NCBI RefSeq assembly: GCF_017308975.1
Contig: NZ_JADWPD010000040.1
Location: 1-64,000 of the forward strand
Source of the DNA: Amycolatopsis sp. MtRt-6
GTDB taxonomy: Bacteria > Actinomycetota > Actinomycetes > Mycobacteriales > Pseudonocardiaceae
Direction: 5' to 3'
DNA: 64,000 bases
The position numbers and the translations under genes are program-made. Position 1 is the stretch's first letter. Every line of letters begins with the position of its first letter. Below are positions 16,789-24,920 of the stretch, in pieces. Under the pieces are notes generated by a model that worked only from the letters and a program-made list of their open reading frames with translations, did no database searches and was not told where the DNA came from.

Positions 16789-19728
16789 ATGACTGCGACG
16801 AAACTCCTCCCGGGCGGCACGGTCACCATCCTCTGCGCCGGCGCCGCCGCCCCGGTCGTCTTCACGAGCCCGGAAGCGGCCCTCACGGCCCTGACCGGCG
16901 GCCCGGCGGCCGTGCACACCGGGGACGTCCTGATCCGCGACGACGGCACGCCCACCGGCCCGGCCGTGCGCCGCTGCGAACAGCTGCGCGCGCTGGCGGC
17001 CGAGGGCCGCGTCCTCGTGTCGGCGCGCACCGCGGCGGCCCTCGGGGACGCCGTCGAGCTGCACGACCTCGGCGTCCACCGCCTGCCGGACCTCACCGCG
17101 CCCGAGCGGATCTTCCAGCTGGGCGGGACGCCCGAGCCGCTGCGCTCGCTCGACGCCGTCCCGAACAACCTCCCGGTGCAGCTGACCGGCTTCGTCGGCC
17201 GCGACGCCGAGGTCCACGACGTCCGGCGGCAGCTCGCCGGGACGCGCCTGGTCACCCTCGCCGGGGCCGGCGGCAGCGGCAAGACGCGGCTCGCCGCGCA
17301 GGTCGCCGCGAGCACGGAGTGGCCCGACGGCGTCTGGTGGGTGGAGCTCGACGCCGTCACCGAGGTCGCCGAGCGGGTCGCCGCCACGCTCGGCGTGCCC
17401 GTGGAACCCCAGGTCGGCGCGGCGCGCTCGGTCGCGACGGAACTGCGCGACCGGCGCGTGCTGCTCTGCCTCGACAACTGCGAGCACGTCCTCGACGGCG
17501 CCGCCGAAGTCGCGGTCGAGCTGCTGCGGTCCTGCCCCGAGGTGGCCGTGCTGACGACCAGCCGGGAGCCGCTGGGCGTGCCGGGGGAGACGGTGTGGCG
17601 GGTGCCGCCGCTGGCCGTCGAGGACGCTGTCGCGCTGTTCGTCGAGCGCGCGGGCGCGGTCCGGCCGCTGTTCACCCTGGACGCCTCCAGCGCGGCCGCA
17701 GTCCGGTCGATCTGCACGCGGCTCGACGGCATCCCCCTGGCCGTCGAGCTGGCCGCGGCGTGGCTCGGGACCCTGACCCCGCACCAGATCGACACCGGCC
17801 TCGACGACCGGTTCGCCCTGCTCACCCGCGGCCCACGCGGGGTGCCGGCGCGGCAGCGGACCCTCGAAGGCTCCCTCGCGTGGAGCCACGACCAGCTCGA
17901 CGAGGACGACCGTGTGGTGTTCCGGCGGCTCGCGGTGTTCGCCGGCGGGTTCACCCTGGCCGCGGCGGGTGGGCCGGCCGTGCTGCCCGCGCTCGGCCGG
18001 CTCGTCGACAAGTCCCTGGTGCTGGCCGAAGACGGCCGCTACCGGCTGCTGGAGACGCTGCGCGAGTACGCGGCGGCCCGGCTGGCCGAGGCGGGGGAGA
18101 CCGACGCCGTCCGCGACCGGCACCTCGACCACTACCTGGCGCTGGCCGAAGCCGCCGAGCCCGAGCTCGACCGCGACAAGGACGCCTGGCGGGCGCGGAT
18201 CGAGCCCGAGCGCGACAACCTGCGCGCGGCCCTGGAATGGGGGCTGACGCGGGAGGACCCGGACCGGGGCCGCCGGCTCGCCGCCGCCGCCGCGTGGCTG
18301 TGGAACCTGCGCGGCCAGGGGCACGAGGGCCTGGCGTACCTCCAGCGCGCGGTCGCCCGGTGCCCGGACGACCGGACGCCGCTGCAGGCCCGGCTGCTGA
18401 CCGGGATGGGCCTGGTCGCGGACACGACGGCGCCGTTCGACCTCGAAGCCGCGCGGCAGGGCCTGGCCCTGGCCACCGAACTCGGCGAAGCGGGCCTGCG
18501 CGCGCGGTGTCTCACGCTGACGGCGCTCGGCCACCTGTACACGGACTTGGACACCGCCTGGGACCTCGCCGTCGAAGCCGGGAAGGAGGCCGACGGCTTC
18601 GCCCGGGACAGCGCGCTGATGCTGCGCGGAATCATCCGGACCGTCCGCGACCGCCACACCGAAGCGGCACCGCTGCTCGCCGAAGCGGCCGAGGGACTGC
18701 TCCGGCGCGGCGACCGCGGGCTCGCCTCGACCGTCCTCAGTGTGCAGTCGGCGAGCGCGCTGGCCGCGGCGGACCTGCCGCGGGCACGGGAGCTGGCCTT
18801 CCGAGCCGTCGACGTCGCGGCGCCACTGGGGGACTTCCACCGCGTCAACACGACGTTGTGCCGCCTGGCGCTGGTGCACTGCGCGGCCGGCGACGTCGAC
18901 GCCGGGTTCCGCGTGATGGAACCGTTCCTGCGGCTGCTCGAAACGGCGGGCGACGTCTTTGTACCCGGCATGGCGGGCGTGCTGGGCGAGCTGCATTGGC
19001 GGCGAGGCGAGTTCGAAGAGGCGTTGCGCTGGTTCGAGCGCGAAGCCGTGCCCGGCACGTACATGGCCGCACAGGGACTCCCCGAGCGCGGCGCCGTGCT
19101 GCGCGCGCTCGGCCGGGTCGACGAGGCCGCGGAGGTGCTGGCCACCGCCGTCGACCTCACGCGGCGCTGGTCGTTGCCGTCGGCCCTGGCCGAAGCCCTG
19201 GACCAGCAGGGCTGCCTCGCGGAGCCGGAGCAGGCCGCCGAGCTCCACCACGAAGCCCTGAACCTGCGTCTCGAGCACGGCCTCCGGCTGGGCGTCCTGG
19301 CCGGCCTCGACGCGCTGACGAGCCTGCTCGCCCGCACCGGCCGCGAGGCCGACGCCGCACGCGTGTTCGTGTCGGCTACGCGGGCCCGGGCCGCTTTGGG
19401 GGCGCCCCGCCGTCCGTCCGCACAGGCGGAGCTGGACGCGCTCGGCCTGGAGACGTCCGAGCCGCCGATGGGCCTCGACGACGTGGTCGCGTTCGTCCGC
19501 CGGACCCGCGGCACCCGCGGCAGGCCGTCGAGCGGCTGGGGCAGCCTGACACCGACCGAGCTGGAGGTGGTGAAGCTGGCGGCGGAGGGCTGCACGAACC
19601 CGGAGATCGGCACCCGGCTGTTCATGAGCCGCGGCACGGTCAAGACGCACCTGGCGCACGTCTACGCGAAGCTCGGCATCGCCAACCGCACCGAGCTGGC
19701 CACCCTCGCCGCGGCCCGGCTGGGCTGA
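16789..19728 (+). CDS. Large LuxR-family regulator with relic cyclase and NB-ARC/TPR domains
   Basis: A 979-residue STAND-type regulator. Residues about 40-112 (HTGDVLIRDDG, GPAVRRCEQLRALA, LHDLGVHRLPDLTAPERIF) correspond to the C-terminal part of a class III adenylate cyclase domain, but the metal-binding part is missing, so it is not a cyclase. NNLPVQLTGFVGRDAEV leads into an NB-ARC ATPase with Walker A GAGGSGKT (159-167) and Walker B LLCLDNCEHV. A TPR-rich helical middle follows, and a LuxR helix-turn-helix closes the protein (LTPTELEVVKLAAEG, GTVKTHLAHVYAKLGI, about 915-975). Such proteins switch transcription on ligand and ATP binding. Targets are unknown; the divergent NTF2-like gene is one candidate. 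Confidence 0.9.
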   Translation: MTATKLLPGGTVTILCAGAAAPVVFTSPEAALTALTGGPAAVHTGDVLIRDDGTPTGPAVRRCEQLRALAAEGRVLVSARTAAALGDAVELHDLGVHRLPDLTAPERIFQLGGTPEPLRSLDAVPNNLPVQLTGFVGRDAEVHDVRRQLAGTRLVTLAGAGGSGKTRLAAQVAASTEWPDGVWWVELDAVTEVAERVAATLGVPVEPQVGAARSVATELRDRRVLLCLDNCEHVLDGAAEVAVELLRSCPEVAVLTTSREPLGVPGETVWRVPPLAVEDAVALFVERAGAVRPLFTLDASSAAAVRSICTRLDGIPLAVELAAAWLGTLTPHQIDTGLDDRFALLTRGPRGVPARQRTLEGSLAWSHDQLDEDDRVVFRRLAVFAGGFTLAAAGGPAVLPALGRLVDKSLVLAEDGRYRLLETLREYAAARLAEAGETDAVRDRHLDHYLALAEAAEPELDRDKDAWRARIEPERDNLRAALEWGLTREDPDRGRRLAAAAAWLWNLRGQGHEGLAYLQRAVARCPDDRTPLQARLLTGMGLVADTTAPFDLEAARQGLALATELGEAGLRARCLTLTALGHLYTDLDTAWDLAVEAGKEADGFARDSALMLRGIIRTVRDRHTEAAPLLAEAAEGLLRRGDRGLASTVLSVQSASALAAADLPRARELAFRAVDVAAPLGDFHRVNTTLCRLALVHCAAGDVDAGFRVMEPFLRLLETAGDVFVPGMAGVLGELHWRRGEFEEALRWFEREAVPGTYMAAQGLPERGAVLRALGRVDEAAEVLATAVDLTRRWSLPSALAEALDQQGCLAEPEQAAELHHEALNLRLEHGLRLGVLAGLDALTSLLARTGREADAARVFVSATRARAALGAPRRPSAQAELDALGLETSEPPMGLDDVVAFVRRTRGTRGRPSSGWGSLTPTELEVVKLAAEGCTNPEIGTRLFMSRGTVKTHLAHVYAKLGIANRTELATLAAARLG

Positions 19729-19734
19729 GTGAGC

Positions 19735-20688
19735 TCAGTCCCAGTCGATGCCGAACACGCCCGGGCCGAAGTCGAACGTCACCGCGTGGACGCCGTCCGC
19801 GCCGTCGAGCTTGAGGGCTCGGCGGGCCAGCGTGCCGGTAGCCCCGTTGCGCGAGTACTGCCAGCAGCGGTCCGGGGCCGTGCCCGGGGCGAACCTGACC
19901 TCCAGCAGGTATTCGCGCACCGGGCGGCGGAACTCGCGGTAGTGGGTGTTGCGGCACTCCGGGAACGGCGGCCCGCCGTTGGTCAGCGTGTACTCGATCA
20001 GGTGCGTCTCGCCGCGGTTGATCGGCTGCTCGAAGAGCAGCTCGGCGACGAGCAGGCCGTGCGACTCGTCGATCTCGGCGCGGCCGACCCGGCAGTTGCG
20101 CACCGCGTGCAGCTCGGGTACGCCCGCGGCCGGGTCGTCCTGCGTGTACACCAGCAGCCAGCGGTCCTGGCCGTCCGCCGCGGCCTGGAACACCGCCCGC
20201 GCCGTCACCGCGCGCTGGCCGCCGTCCGCGGCGATCTCGCACAGGTCGTGGAGCCCGACCATCTTCAGCGGCTGCTGGCGGTCGAGCGCGTGCGGCGCCC
20301 CGACCTTCTCCAGCAGCGGCTGCAGCACCTCGCGCGGGAACGACATCGGCTCGCCGCCGGCCTGGCGCTTGCCGGCGCCGCCGCGGGGCCGGGGCGGCGG
20401 CAGCAACCCGAGCAGGGCCCCGGCGGGGACGTCGAGGATTTCTTCGAGCGTGCGGACGGCCGAAAGCGAGCTCTGCCGCTCCGGCTGCCGCTTGCCCGAC
20501 TGCCAGTAGCTGAGCGCGGTCACGCTGACGACGACGCCGCGGGCCCGCAGCCGCGCCTGGATCCGGTCGAGCGACAGCCCGCTGGTGGCGATGGCCGCGC
20601 GCAGCTGGATGGCGAATTCGGTGCGCCCGCTCTCCTGGCCGTCACCCACCGCGCTGCCCACCATCGCTGAAACCCCGACCCGCCCCAT
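19735..20688 (-). CDS. XRE-type helix-turn-helix protein with uncharacterised C-terminal domain
   Basis: A 317-residue protein. Residues about 23-80 look like a Cro/XRE-type DNA-binding domain (FAIQLRAAIATSGLSLDRI, then SVTALSYWQSGKRQPERQSSL, EEILDVPAGALLGLL). The remaining 220 residues (LHAVRNCRVGRAEIDESHGLLVAELLFEQP, ending FGPGVFGIDWD, here quoted in parts) form a beta-rich domain I do not recognise with certainty; similar proteins are frequent in actinomycetes. The ATG at 20688 has GGGGGA at 20694-20699; a second in-frame ATG at 20664 is possible. It ends seven bases from the convergent LuxR-type gene. Confidence 0.75.
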   Translation of the reverse strand: MGRVGVSAMVGSAVGDGQESGRTEFAIQLRAAIATSGLSLDRIQARLRARGVVVSVTALSYWQSGKRQPERQSSLSAVRTLEEILDVPAGALLGLLPPPRPRGGAGKRQAGGEPMSFPREVLQPLLEKVGAPHALDRQQPLKMVGLHDLCEIAADGGQRAVTARAVFQAAADGQDRWLLVYTQDDPAAGVPELHAVRNCRVGRAEIDESHGLLVAELLFEQPINRGETHLIEYTLTNGGPPFPECRNTHYREFRRPVREYLLEVRFAPGTAPDRCWQYSRNGATGTLARRALKLDGADGVHAVTFDFGPGVFGIDWD

Positions 20689-20977
20689 GCCGTCCCCCGA
20701 CGATCCCCGACACGGAGCACGTTAGCAGTTTTCCCCGCGCTCTCCGCGCCCCTCTTCGGCCGTGCCGCCGGGGACGGCCACTCGGGCGAACGGGCTAGTA
20801 CTGGCAACTGTGAACCATTGCCCCGGCCTGGACGGACGCGCTTGTATGACTTGCCTGCGCCGGTGGCACCGCCTCCCCTCACGGCCCACCCGGGCGCAGG
20901 TGCGACCGGCCGCGCGAGCGGTTCCGGCTCCGGTTCACCCGGTCGAGTTGTGCGACCGGCCGGTGTGGCCGCGCGAT

Positions 20978-21019
20978 GACCGGTGGCCCGGCGACGCCCC
21001 CAGCGCCGGGCCACCGGTC
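20978..21019. repeat. Perfect 16-bp inverted repeat upstream of the SDR operon
   Basis: GACCGGTGGCCCGGCG (20978-20993) and CGCCGGGCCACCGGTC (21004-21019) pair perfectly around a 10-base loop. It ends 27 bp before the ATG at 21047, just upstream of the apparent -10 box, so it is more likely an operator or insulating terminator than an attenuator. Confidence 0.75.
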
Positions 21020-21033
21020 TTGTTACCACCGGG

Positions 21034-21039
21034 TAGCAT
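21034..21039 (+). promoter_or_regulatory. Putative leaderless -10 box of the SDR-kinase operon
   Basis: TAGCAT seven bases before the ATG at 21047, with no ribosome binding site between, fits a leaderless promoter. Confidence 0.45.
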
Positions 21040-21046
21040 CCGGGCC

Positions 21047-21799
21047 ATGGTCCTTCGCAAGAACATCCTGATCACCGGCGCCAGCAGCGGGTTGGGCGAG
21101 GGCATGGCCCGGCAGTTCGCGGCGAAGGGGCGCAACCTGGCGCTCTGCGCGCGGCGCACCGAACGGCTCGAGAAGCTGGCCGCCGAGCTGACCGCGGCGC
21201 ACCCGGGGATCAAGGTCGTCACGCGCACCCTCGACGTCACCGACCACGACCGCGTCTTCGCGGTCTTCGAGGAGTTCCGCGCCGAGCTCGGGTCCCTCGA
21301 CCGGGTGATTGTGAACGCCGGGCTCGGGAAGGGGCAGCGGGTCGGCACCGGCCGGTTCGACGCCAACCGGCAGACCCTCGAGGTCAACTTCGTCGCGGCC
21401 GCCGCCCAGGTCGAGGCCGCCGCCGGCATCTTCCGCGAGCAGGGCGCCGGCCACCTCGCCGTCATCTCCTCGTTCAGTGCGCTTCGCCCGTTCCCGGGCA
21501 AGCTCACCGCGTACGCCGCGTCGAAGGCCGGGATCTCGGCGTTCGTCGACGGCACCCGGATCGAGCTGAAGCGCAAGGGCATCGCCGTCACCGACGTCCG
21601 GCCCGGCTACATCGAGTCGGAGATGAACGACCGGATCGGCCGGAACCCGTTGCTGGCCAAGGCCGAGACCGGCGCTCGCGCGCTGGCCAAGGCGATCGAG
21701 GCCGAACCGCGCCGCGCCTACGTGCCGGCGTGGCCGTGGGTGCCGCTGAGCGTCGTGATGCGCGTGGTGCCGGCCGGGCTGCTGCGGAAGTTCGCGTGA
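21047..21799 (+). CDS. Short-chain dehydrogenase/reductase (SDR)
   Basis: Classical SDR, 250 residues: TGASSGLG (residues 9-16), VNAGLG, the catalytic Ser in ISSFSA and YAASK. The C-terminal hydrophobic stretch (PAWPWVPLSVVMRVVPAGLL) is typical of membrane-associated SDRs acting on lipid or steroid substrates. First gene of an apparent five-gene operon; its TGA overlaps the GTG of the next gene by four bases. In the P. putida levulinate (Lva) pathway an SDR and an APH-like kinase work together, which is a possible parallel but not proof. Confidence 0.9.
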   Translation: MVLRKNILITGASSGLGEGMARQFAAKGRNLALCARRTERLEKLAAELTAAHPGIKVVTRTLDVTDHDRVFAVFEEFRAELGSLDRVIVNAGLGKGQRVGTGRFDANRQTLEVNFVAAAAQVEAAAGIFREQGAGHLAVISSFSALRPFPGKLTAYAASKAGISAFVDGTRIELKRKGIAVTDVRPGYIESEMNDRIGRNPLLAKAETGARALAKAIEAEPRRAYVPAWPWVPLSVVMRVVPAGLLRKFA

Positions 21800-22854
21800 A
21801 CGCCCCGGTCGAGGTCCGCGCGGAGGACGCCTTCGACGCGGCCGCGGTGCACACCTGGCTGAGCGCGAAGGTCGAGGGCCTCGGGGACGCACCACCGCAC
21901 GTCCGGCAGTTCCCCGGCGGCGCGTCCAACCTGACGTACCTGCTGACCTACCCGGACCGCGAGCTGATCCTGCGCCGCCCGCCCGCCGGGCACAAAGCGG
22001 CGTCGGCGCACGACATGCGGCGCGAGTACCGCGTCCAGCACGCGTTGCGGCCGGTGTTCCCGTACGTGCCGCGGATGGTGGCGTTCGGGGACGACCCGGC
22101 CGTGCTCGGCGGCGACTTCTACGTCATGGAGAAGCTGGACGGCCTGATCCTGCGCGGCGACCTGCCGCCGGGGCTGACGCTGACGCCGGGGCAGGCGCGC
22201 GAGCTGTCGGGCCGGGTCGTCGACCGGCTGGTCGACCTGCACGCCGTCGACGTCGGCAAGGCGGGCCTCGCCGACCTCGGCAAGGGCGCGGGGTACGTCG
22301 AGCGGCAGATCCGCGGCTGGTCGGAGCGGTACGTCGCGGCACGGACGGACAACGTCGGCGACTTCGCCGAGGTGCGCGAGTGGCTGGCCGCGAACCAGCC
22401 CGGCGAGGTCGGGATCTGCCTGATCCACAACGACTACCGGCTCGACAACCTGGTCCTCGACGGTCCGTCGACGCTGAACATCACCGGCGTCCTCGACTGG
22501 GAGCTGGCCACGCTCGGCGACCCGCTGATGGAGCTGGGCAGCATGCTCGCCTACTGGGTCCAGGCCGGCGACGACGACGTCATGCACACCAGCCGCCGCC
22601 AGCCGACCCACCTGCCCGGCATGTTCACCCGCGAGGAGTTCGTCGCGCGGTACGCCGAGAAGACCGGGCTGTCCGTCGGCGACTGGCGGTTCTACGAGGT
22701 CTACGGCCTGTTCCGGCTGGCGGCGGTGCTGCAGCAGCTGTACCGCCGCTACCGCGACGGCGGCACCCGCAACCCGGCGTTCAAGGACTTCTGGCAGTTC
22801 GTCGGGTACCTGGACTGGCGCTGCCGCGAGATCATCGCGAAGGGGAGCGTGTAG
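21796..22854 (+). CDS. APH-family phosphotransferase (ACAD10/LvaA-like kinase)
   Basis: A 352-residue protein of the aminoglycoside phosphotransferase/choline kinase fold. FPGGASNLTYLLTY is the nucleotide loop, LILRRPP holds the ATP-binding Lys/Arg strand, HNDYRLDNLVLDG the catalytic loop with Asp, and ITGVLDWELATLGDP the metal-binding Asp. This subgroup corresponds to the kinase domain of eukaryotic ACAD10/11 and to bacterial LvaA, which phosphorylate 4-hydroxyacyl-CoA or hydroxy acids during catabolism, rather than antibiotic resistance enzymes. GTG start overlaps the SDR stop (GTGA). Confidence 0.88.
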   Translation: MNAPVEVRAEDAFDAAAVHTWLSAKVEGLGDAPPHVRQFPGGASNLTYLLTYPDRELILRRPPAGHKAASAHDMRREYRVQHALRPVFPYVPRMVAFGDDPAVLGGDFYVMEKLDGLILRGDLPPGLTLTPGQARELSGRVVDRLVDLHAVDVGKAGLADLGKGAGYVERQIRGWSERYVAARTDNVGDFAEVREWLAANQPGEVGICLIHNDYRLDNLVLDGPSTLNITGVLDWELATLGDPLMELGSMLAYWVQAGDDDVMHTSRRQPTHLPGMFTREEFVARYAEKTGLSVGDWRFYEVYGLFRLAAVLQQLYRRYRDGGTRNPAFKDFWQFVGYLDWRCREIIAKGSV

Positions 22855-23510
22855 TGGGCGCGATCTACCTGGTCCGCCACGGCCAGGCGTCGTTCGGCGC
22901 GGCCGACTACGACGCGCTGTCCCCGCGCGGCTTCGACCAGTCCACTGTGGTCGGTGCGGAACTGCTGCGGCGCGGGGTGGTTTTCAGCCAGGTCCGGTCG
23001 GGTTCGCTGGCCCGGCAGCGCGACACCGCGGCCACGGCGCTGAAGGCGCTCGGCACCGACGTCCAGGTGGTCGAGGACCCGCGCTGGAACGAGTACGACC
23101 ACGTCGACATCGCGCTCCACCACGCCGGCGGCGCGCCGCAGGAGGATTCGCGGGCCTACCAAGGCGTTTTGGACGCGGCGCTCACCGCCTGGACGACGGC
23201 CGGCGCCGACGGGCCGTGCGCCGAGACGTGGCCCATGTTCCTGGCGCGCTGCCGCGACGCGCTTTCGGACCTGGTGGCGTCGCTGGGCAAGGGCGAGCAC
23301 GCGGTCGTGTTCACCTCCGGCGGCGTGATCGCGACGATCTGCGGGCTGCTCATGGGGACGCCCGAGGCCGGCCTGCTCAAGCTCAACCGCGTCACGGTCA
23401 ACGGCGGGATCACGAAGCTGGTGTCCGGCCGCGGCGGCGTCACGCTGCTGTCGTTCAACGAGCACCCGCACTTCGAGGCGGACGCGGCGTCGCTGCTCAC
23501 CTACCGATAG
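22854..23510 (+). CDS. Histidine phosphatase family protein (phosphoglycerate mutase-like)
   Basis: A 218-residue branch-1 histidine phosphatase. The catalytic motif LVRHGQASF lies at residues 6-14; a second His (EHAVVFTSGGVIATI region uses GEHAVV rather than the usual GHxxxxR) is less canonical. Start is GTG at 22854, sharing its G with the TAG of the kinase gene, with AGGGGAG just upstream. Same operon as the kinase, so it might remove a phosphate from a pathway metabolite or a CoA-thioester intermediate. Confidence 0.85.
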   Translation: MGAIYLVRHGQASFGAADYDALSPRGFDQSTVVGAELLRRGVVFSQVRSGSLARQRDTAATALKALGTDVQVVEDPRWNEYDHVDIALHHAGGAPQEDSRAYQGVLDAALTAWTTAGADGPCAETWPMFLARCRDALSDLVASLGKGEHAVVFTSGGVIATICGLLMGTPEAGLLKLNRVTVNGGITKLVSGRGGVTLLSFNEHPHFEADAASLLTYR

Positions 23511-23518
23511 GAGCCTTG

Positions 23519-24436
23519 ATGCAGTTCGGCGAGGTCACGCTGTACCCGGTGAACGGCCACGGCCCGGAGGACGTCGTCGTCGACGCCGAGGGCCGCGTTT
23601 ACACCGGCGTCGACGACGGCCGGATCCTGCGCCTGTCACCCGACGGGCAGCGCATCGACGTCATCGCGGACACGGGTGGCCGCCCGCTCGGGCTGGAGCT
23701 GTACGGCGACGACGAGCTGCTGATCTGCGACGCCCGCGCCGGGCTGCTGGTGGTGCCGCTGCCGGGCGGCTCGCCGTCGGTGCTGGCGACTTCCGCGCTG
23801 GGCCTGGACTTCGTGTTCTGCAACAACGCGGCGGTGGCGGCGGACGGAACGATCTACTTCACGGATTCGTCCCGCCGCTTCGGCATAGCCAACTGGCGCG
23901 ACGACCTGATCGAGCAAACGGCGGGCGGCCGCCTGCTGCGCCGCACCCCGGACGGTTCGATCGACCTGCTCCTCGACGGCCTCCAGTTCGCGAACGGCGT
24001 CGCACTGGCCCCGGACGAGTCGTTCGTGGCGGTGGCGGAGACGGGTGCCTGCCGCGTGTCGCGAGTGTGGCTCGACGACGGCAGGTCCGACGTCTTCGTG
24101 GACGGTCTGGGGGGCTTCCCGGACAACATCGCCACGGGCACGGACGGCCTGATCTGGATCACACAGGCATCACCCCGCGTGGCGGCACTGGACGTGGCCC
24201 GCCGCTTGCCGGCCTTCGTGCGGGCCGGAATCCGGCGGCTGCCGACATCGTTGCAGCCGCGTCCGGGACGCGAGGTCGGCGTGCTGGGCGTCGCACCGGA
24301 CGGCCGAGTGGTCCATTCGTATCGGGGAGAGATCCCGGGCTTCCGCATGCTGGTGGGCGTCCGCGAGTGGCGCGGCCGGCTGTATTTCGGCTCTTTGGAG
24401 GAGTCGGCGATCGCGGTGACGCCTACCATCGGGTGA
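23519..24436 (+). CDS. SMP-30/gluconolactonase/strictosidine synthase-like beta-propeller
   Basis: A 305-residue six-bladed beta-propeller of the SMP-30 / strictosidine-synthase-like family. Diagnostic blocks are GPEDVVVDAEGRVYTGVDDGRI, RPLGLEL, IYFTDSSRRFG, LLDGLQFANGVALAPDE and GGFPDNIATGTDGLIWI (quoted in parts). Family members are Ca-dependent lactonases or esterases. No signal peptide is seen. It follows the phosphatase after 8 bp (AGGAG at 23509-23513) and is followed with a one-base overlap by a VOC protein, so a lactone-opening role in the same pathway is reasonable but unproven. Confidence 0.85.
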   Translation: MQFGEVTLYPVNGHGPEDVVVDAEGRVYTGVDDGRILRLSPDGQRIDVIADTGGRPLGLELYGDDELLICDARAGLLVVPLPGGSPSVLATSALGLDFVFCNNAAVAADGTIYFTDSSRRFGIANWRDDLIEQTAGGRLLRRTPDGSIDLLLDGLQFANGVALAPDESFVAVAETGACRVSRVWLDDGRSDVFVDGLGGFPDNIATGTDGLIWITQASPRVAALDVARRLPAFVRAGIRRLPTSLQPRPGREVGVLGVAPDGRVVHSYRGEIPGFRMLVGVREWRGRLYFGSLEESAIAVTPTIG

Positions 24437-24825
24437 TGCTGAGCGACATCCGGATCGAAGCGCGCATCCCCACCCAGGACCTCGCCCGCGCCCGGCGGTG
24501 GTACGCGGAGAAACTGGGCCTCGAAGCCGTCGAGGAACGCGAAGGCGGGTTGCGGTACGAAGGCGCGTCGGGCGTCTTCTGCCTGTACGCCTCGACAGGG
24601 GTGTCCGACGGGTCTTTCACGCAAGTGGCGTTCTACGTCGACGACCTCGAGTCGACGGTGGCCGTGCTGCGCTCGCGCGGGGTGGTTTTCGAGGAGTACG
24701 AAGGCATGCGTGGTGGGGTTATGGACATTCGGGGCAACTACCCGAGCAAGGGGAGCGGGGAGCGGGCTGCTTGGTTCCGGGACAGCGAGGGGAATCTGAT
24801 CGGGCTCGGTGAAGTGGTTCCCTGA
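24436..24825 (+). CDS. VOC (glyoxalase/bleomycin-resistance fold) protein
   Basis: A 129-residue protein with two beta-alpha-beta-beta-beta modules: IEARIPTQDLARARRWYAEKLGL at the start and FYVDDLESTVAVLRSRGVVFEEY, ending AWFRDSEGNLIGLGEV, the usual C-terminal metal-binding strand with Glu replaced around Asp-Ser-Glu. VOC proteins include isomerases, epimerases, dioxygenases and drug binders. Last gene of the operon beginning at 21047 (TGATG overlap with the previous gene). Confidence 0.85.
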   Translation: MLSDIRIEARIPTQDLARARRWYAEKLGLEAVEEREGGLRYEGASGVFCLYASTGVSDGSFTQVAFYVDDLESTVAVLRSRGVVFEEYEGMRGGVMDIRGNYPSKGSGERAAWFRDSEGNLIGLGEVVP

Positions 24826-24908
24826 CAGCGGTTTCCGGTGTTCTTCGTTGCGGACAAGGCTGTGGTTTTCTTGCCCGATCGAGTGATGTCACTGTGTTCG
24901 ATCGCCGG

Positions 24909-24914
24909 TAGCTT
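24909..24914 (+). promoter_or_regulatory. Putative -10 box of the DUF222/HNH gene
   Basis: TAGCTT ends six bases before the ATG at 24921. GGAG at 24915-24918 lies too close to the start to be a good Shine-Dalgarno sequence, so a leaderless transcript is likely. Confidence 0.4.
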
Positions 24915-24920
24915 GGAGAT

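Larger units (their letters stand above)
20689..21046. other. 358-bp divergent intergenic region
   Basis: Separates the XRE-type gene and the five-gene operon at 21047. No convincing coding frame. It contains a perfect 16-bp inverted repeat (20978-21019) and a TANNNT box at 21034-21039; the rest shows nothing I can name. Confidence 0.6.

Noticed and set aside
16318..19659. 1113-codon minus-strand open frame opposite the LuxR-type regulator
   Set aside because: Low-complexity translation with no motifs, opposite a clear NB-ARC/LuxR protein; only the short NTF2-like gene at its downstream end, in another frame, is real.
21796..22854. Aminoglycoside resistance gene
   Set aside because: The fold is APH, but sequence blocks match the ACAD10/LvaA-type kinase branch and the gene is embedded in a metabolic operon.
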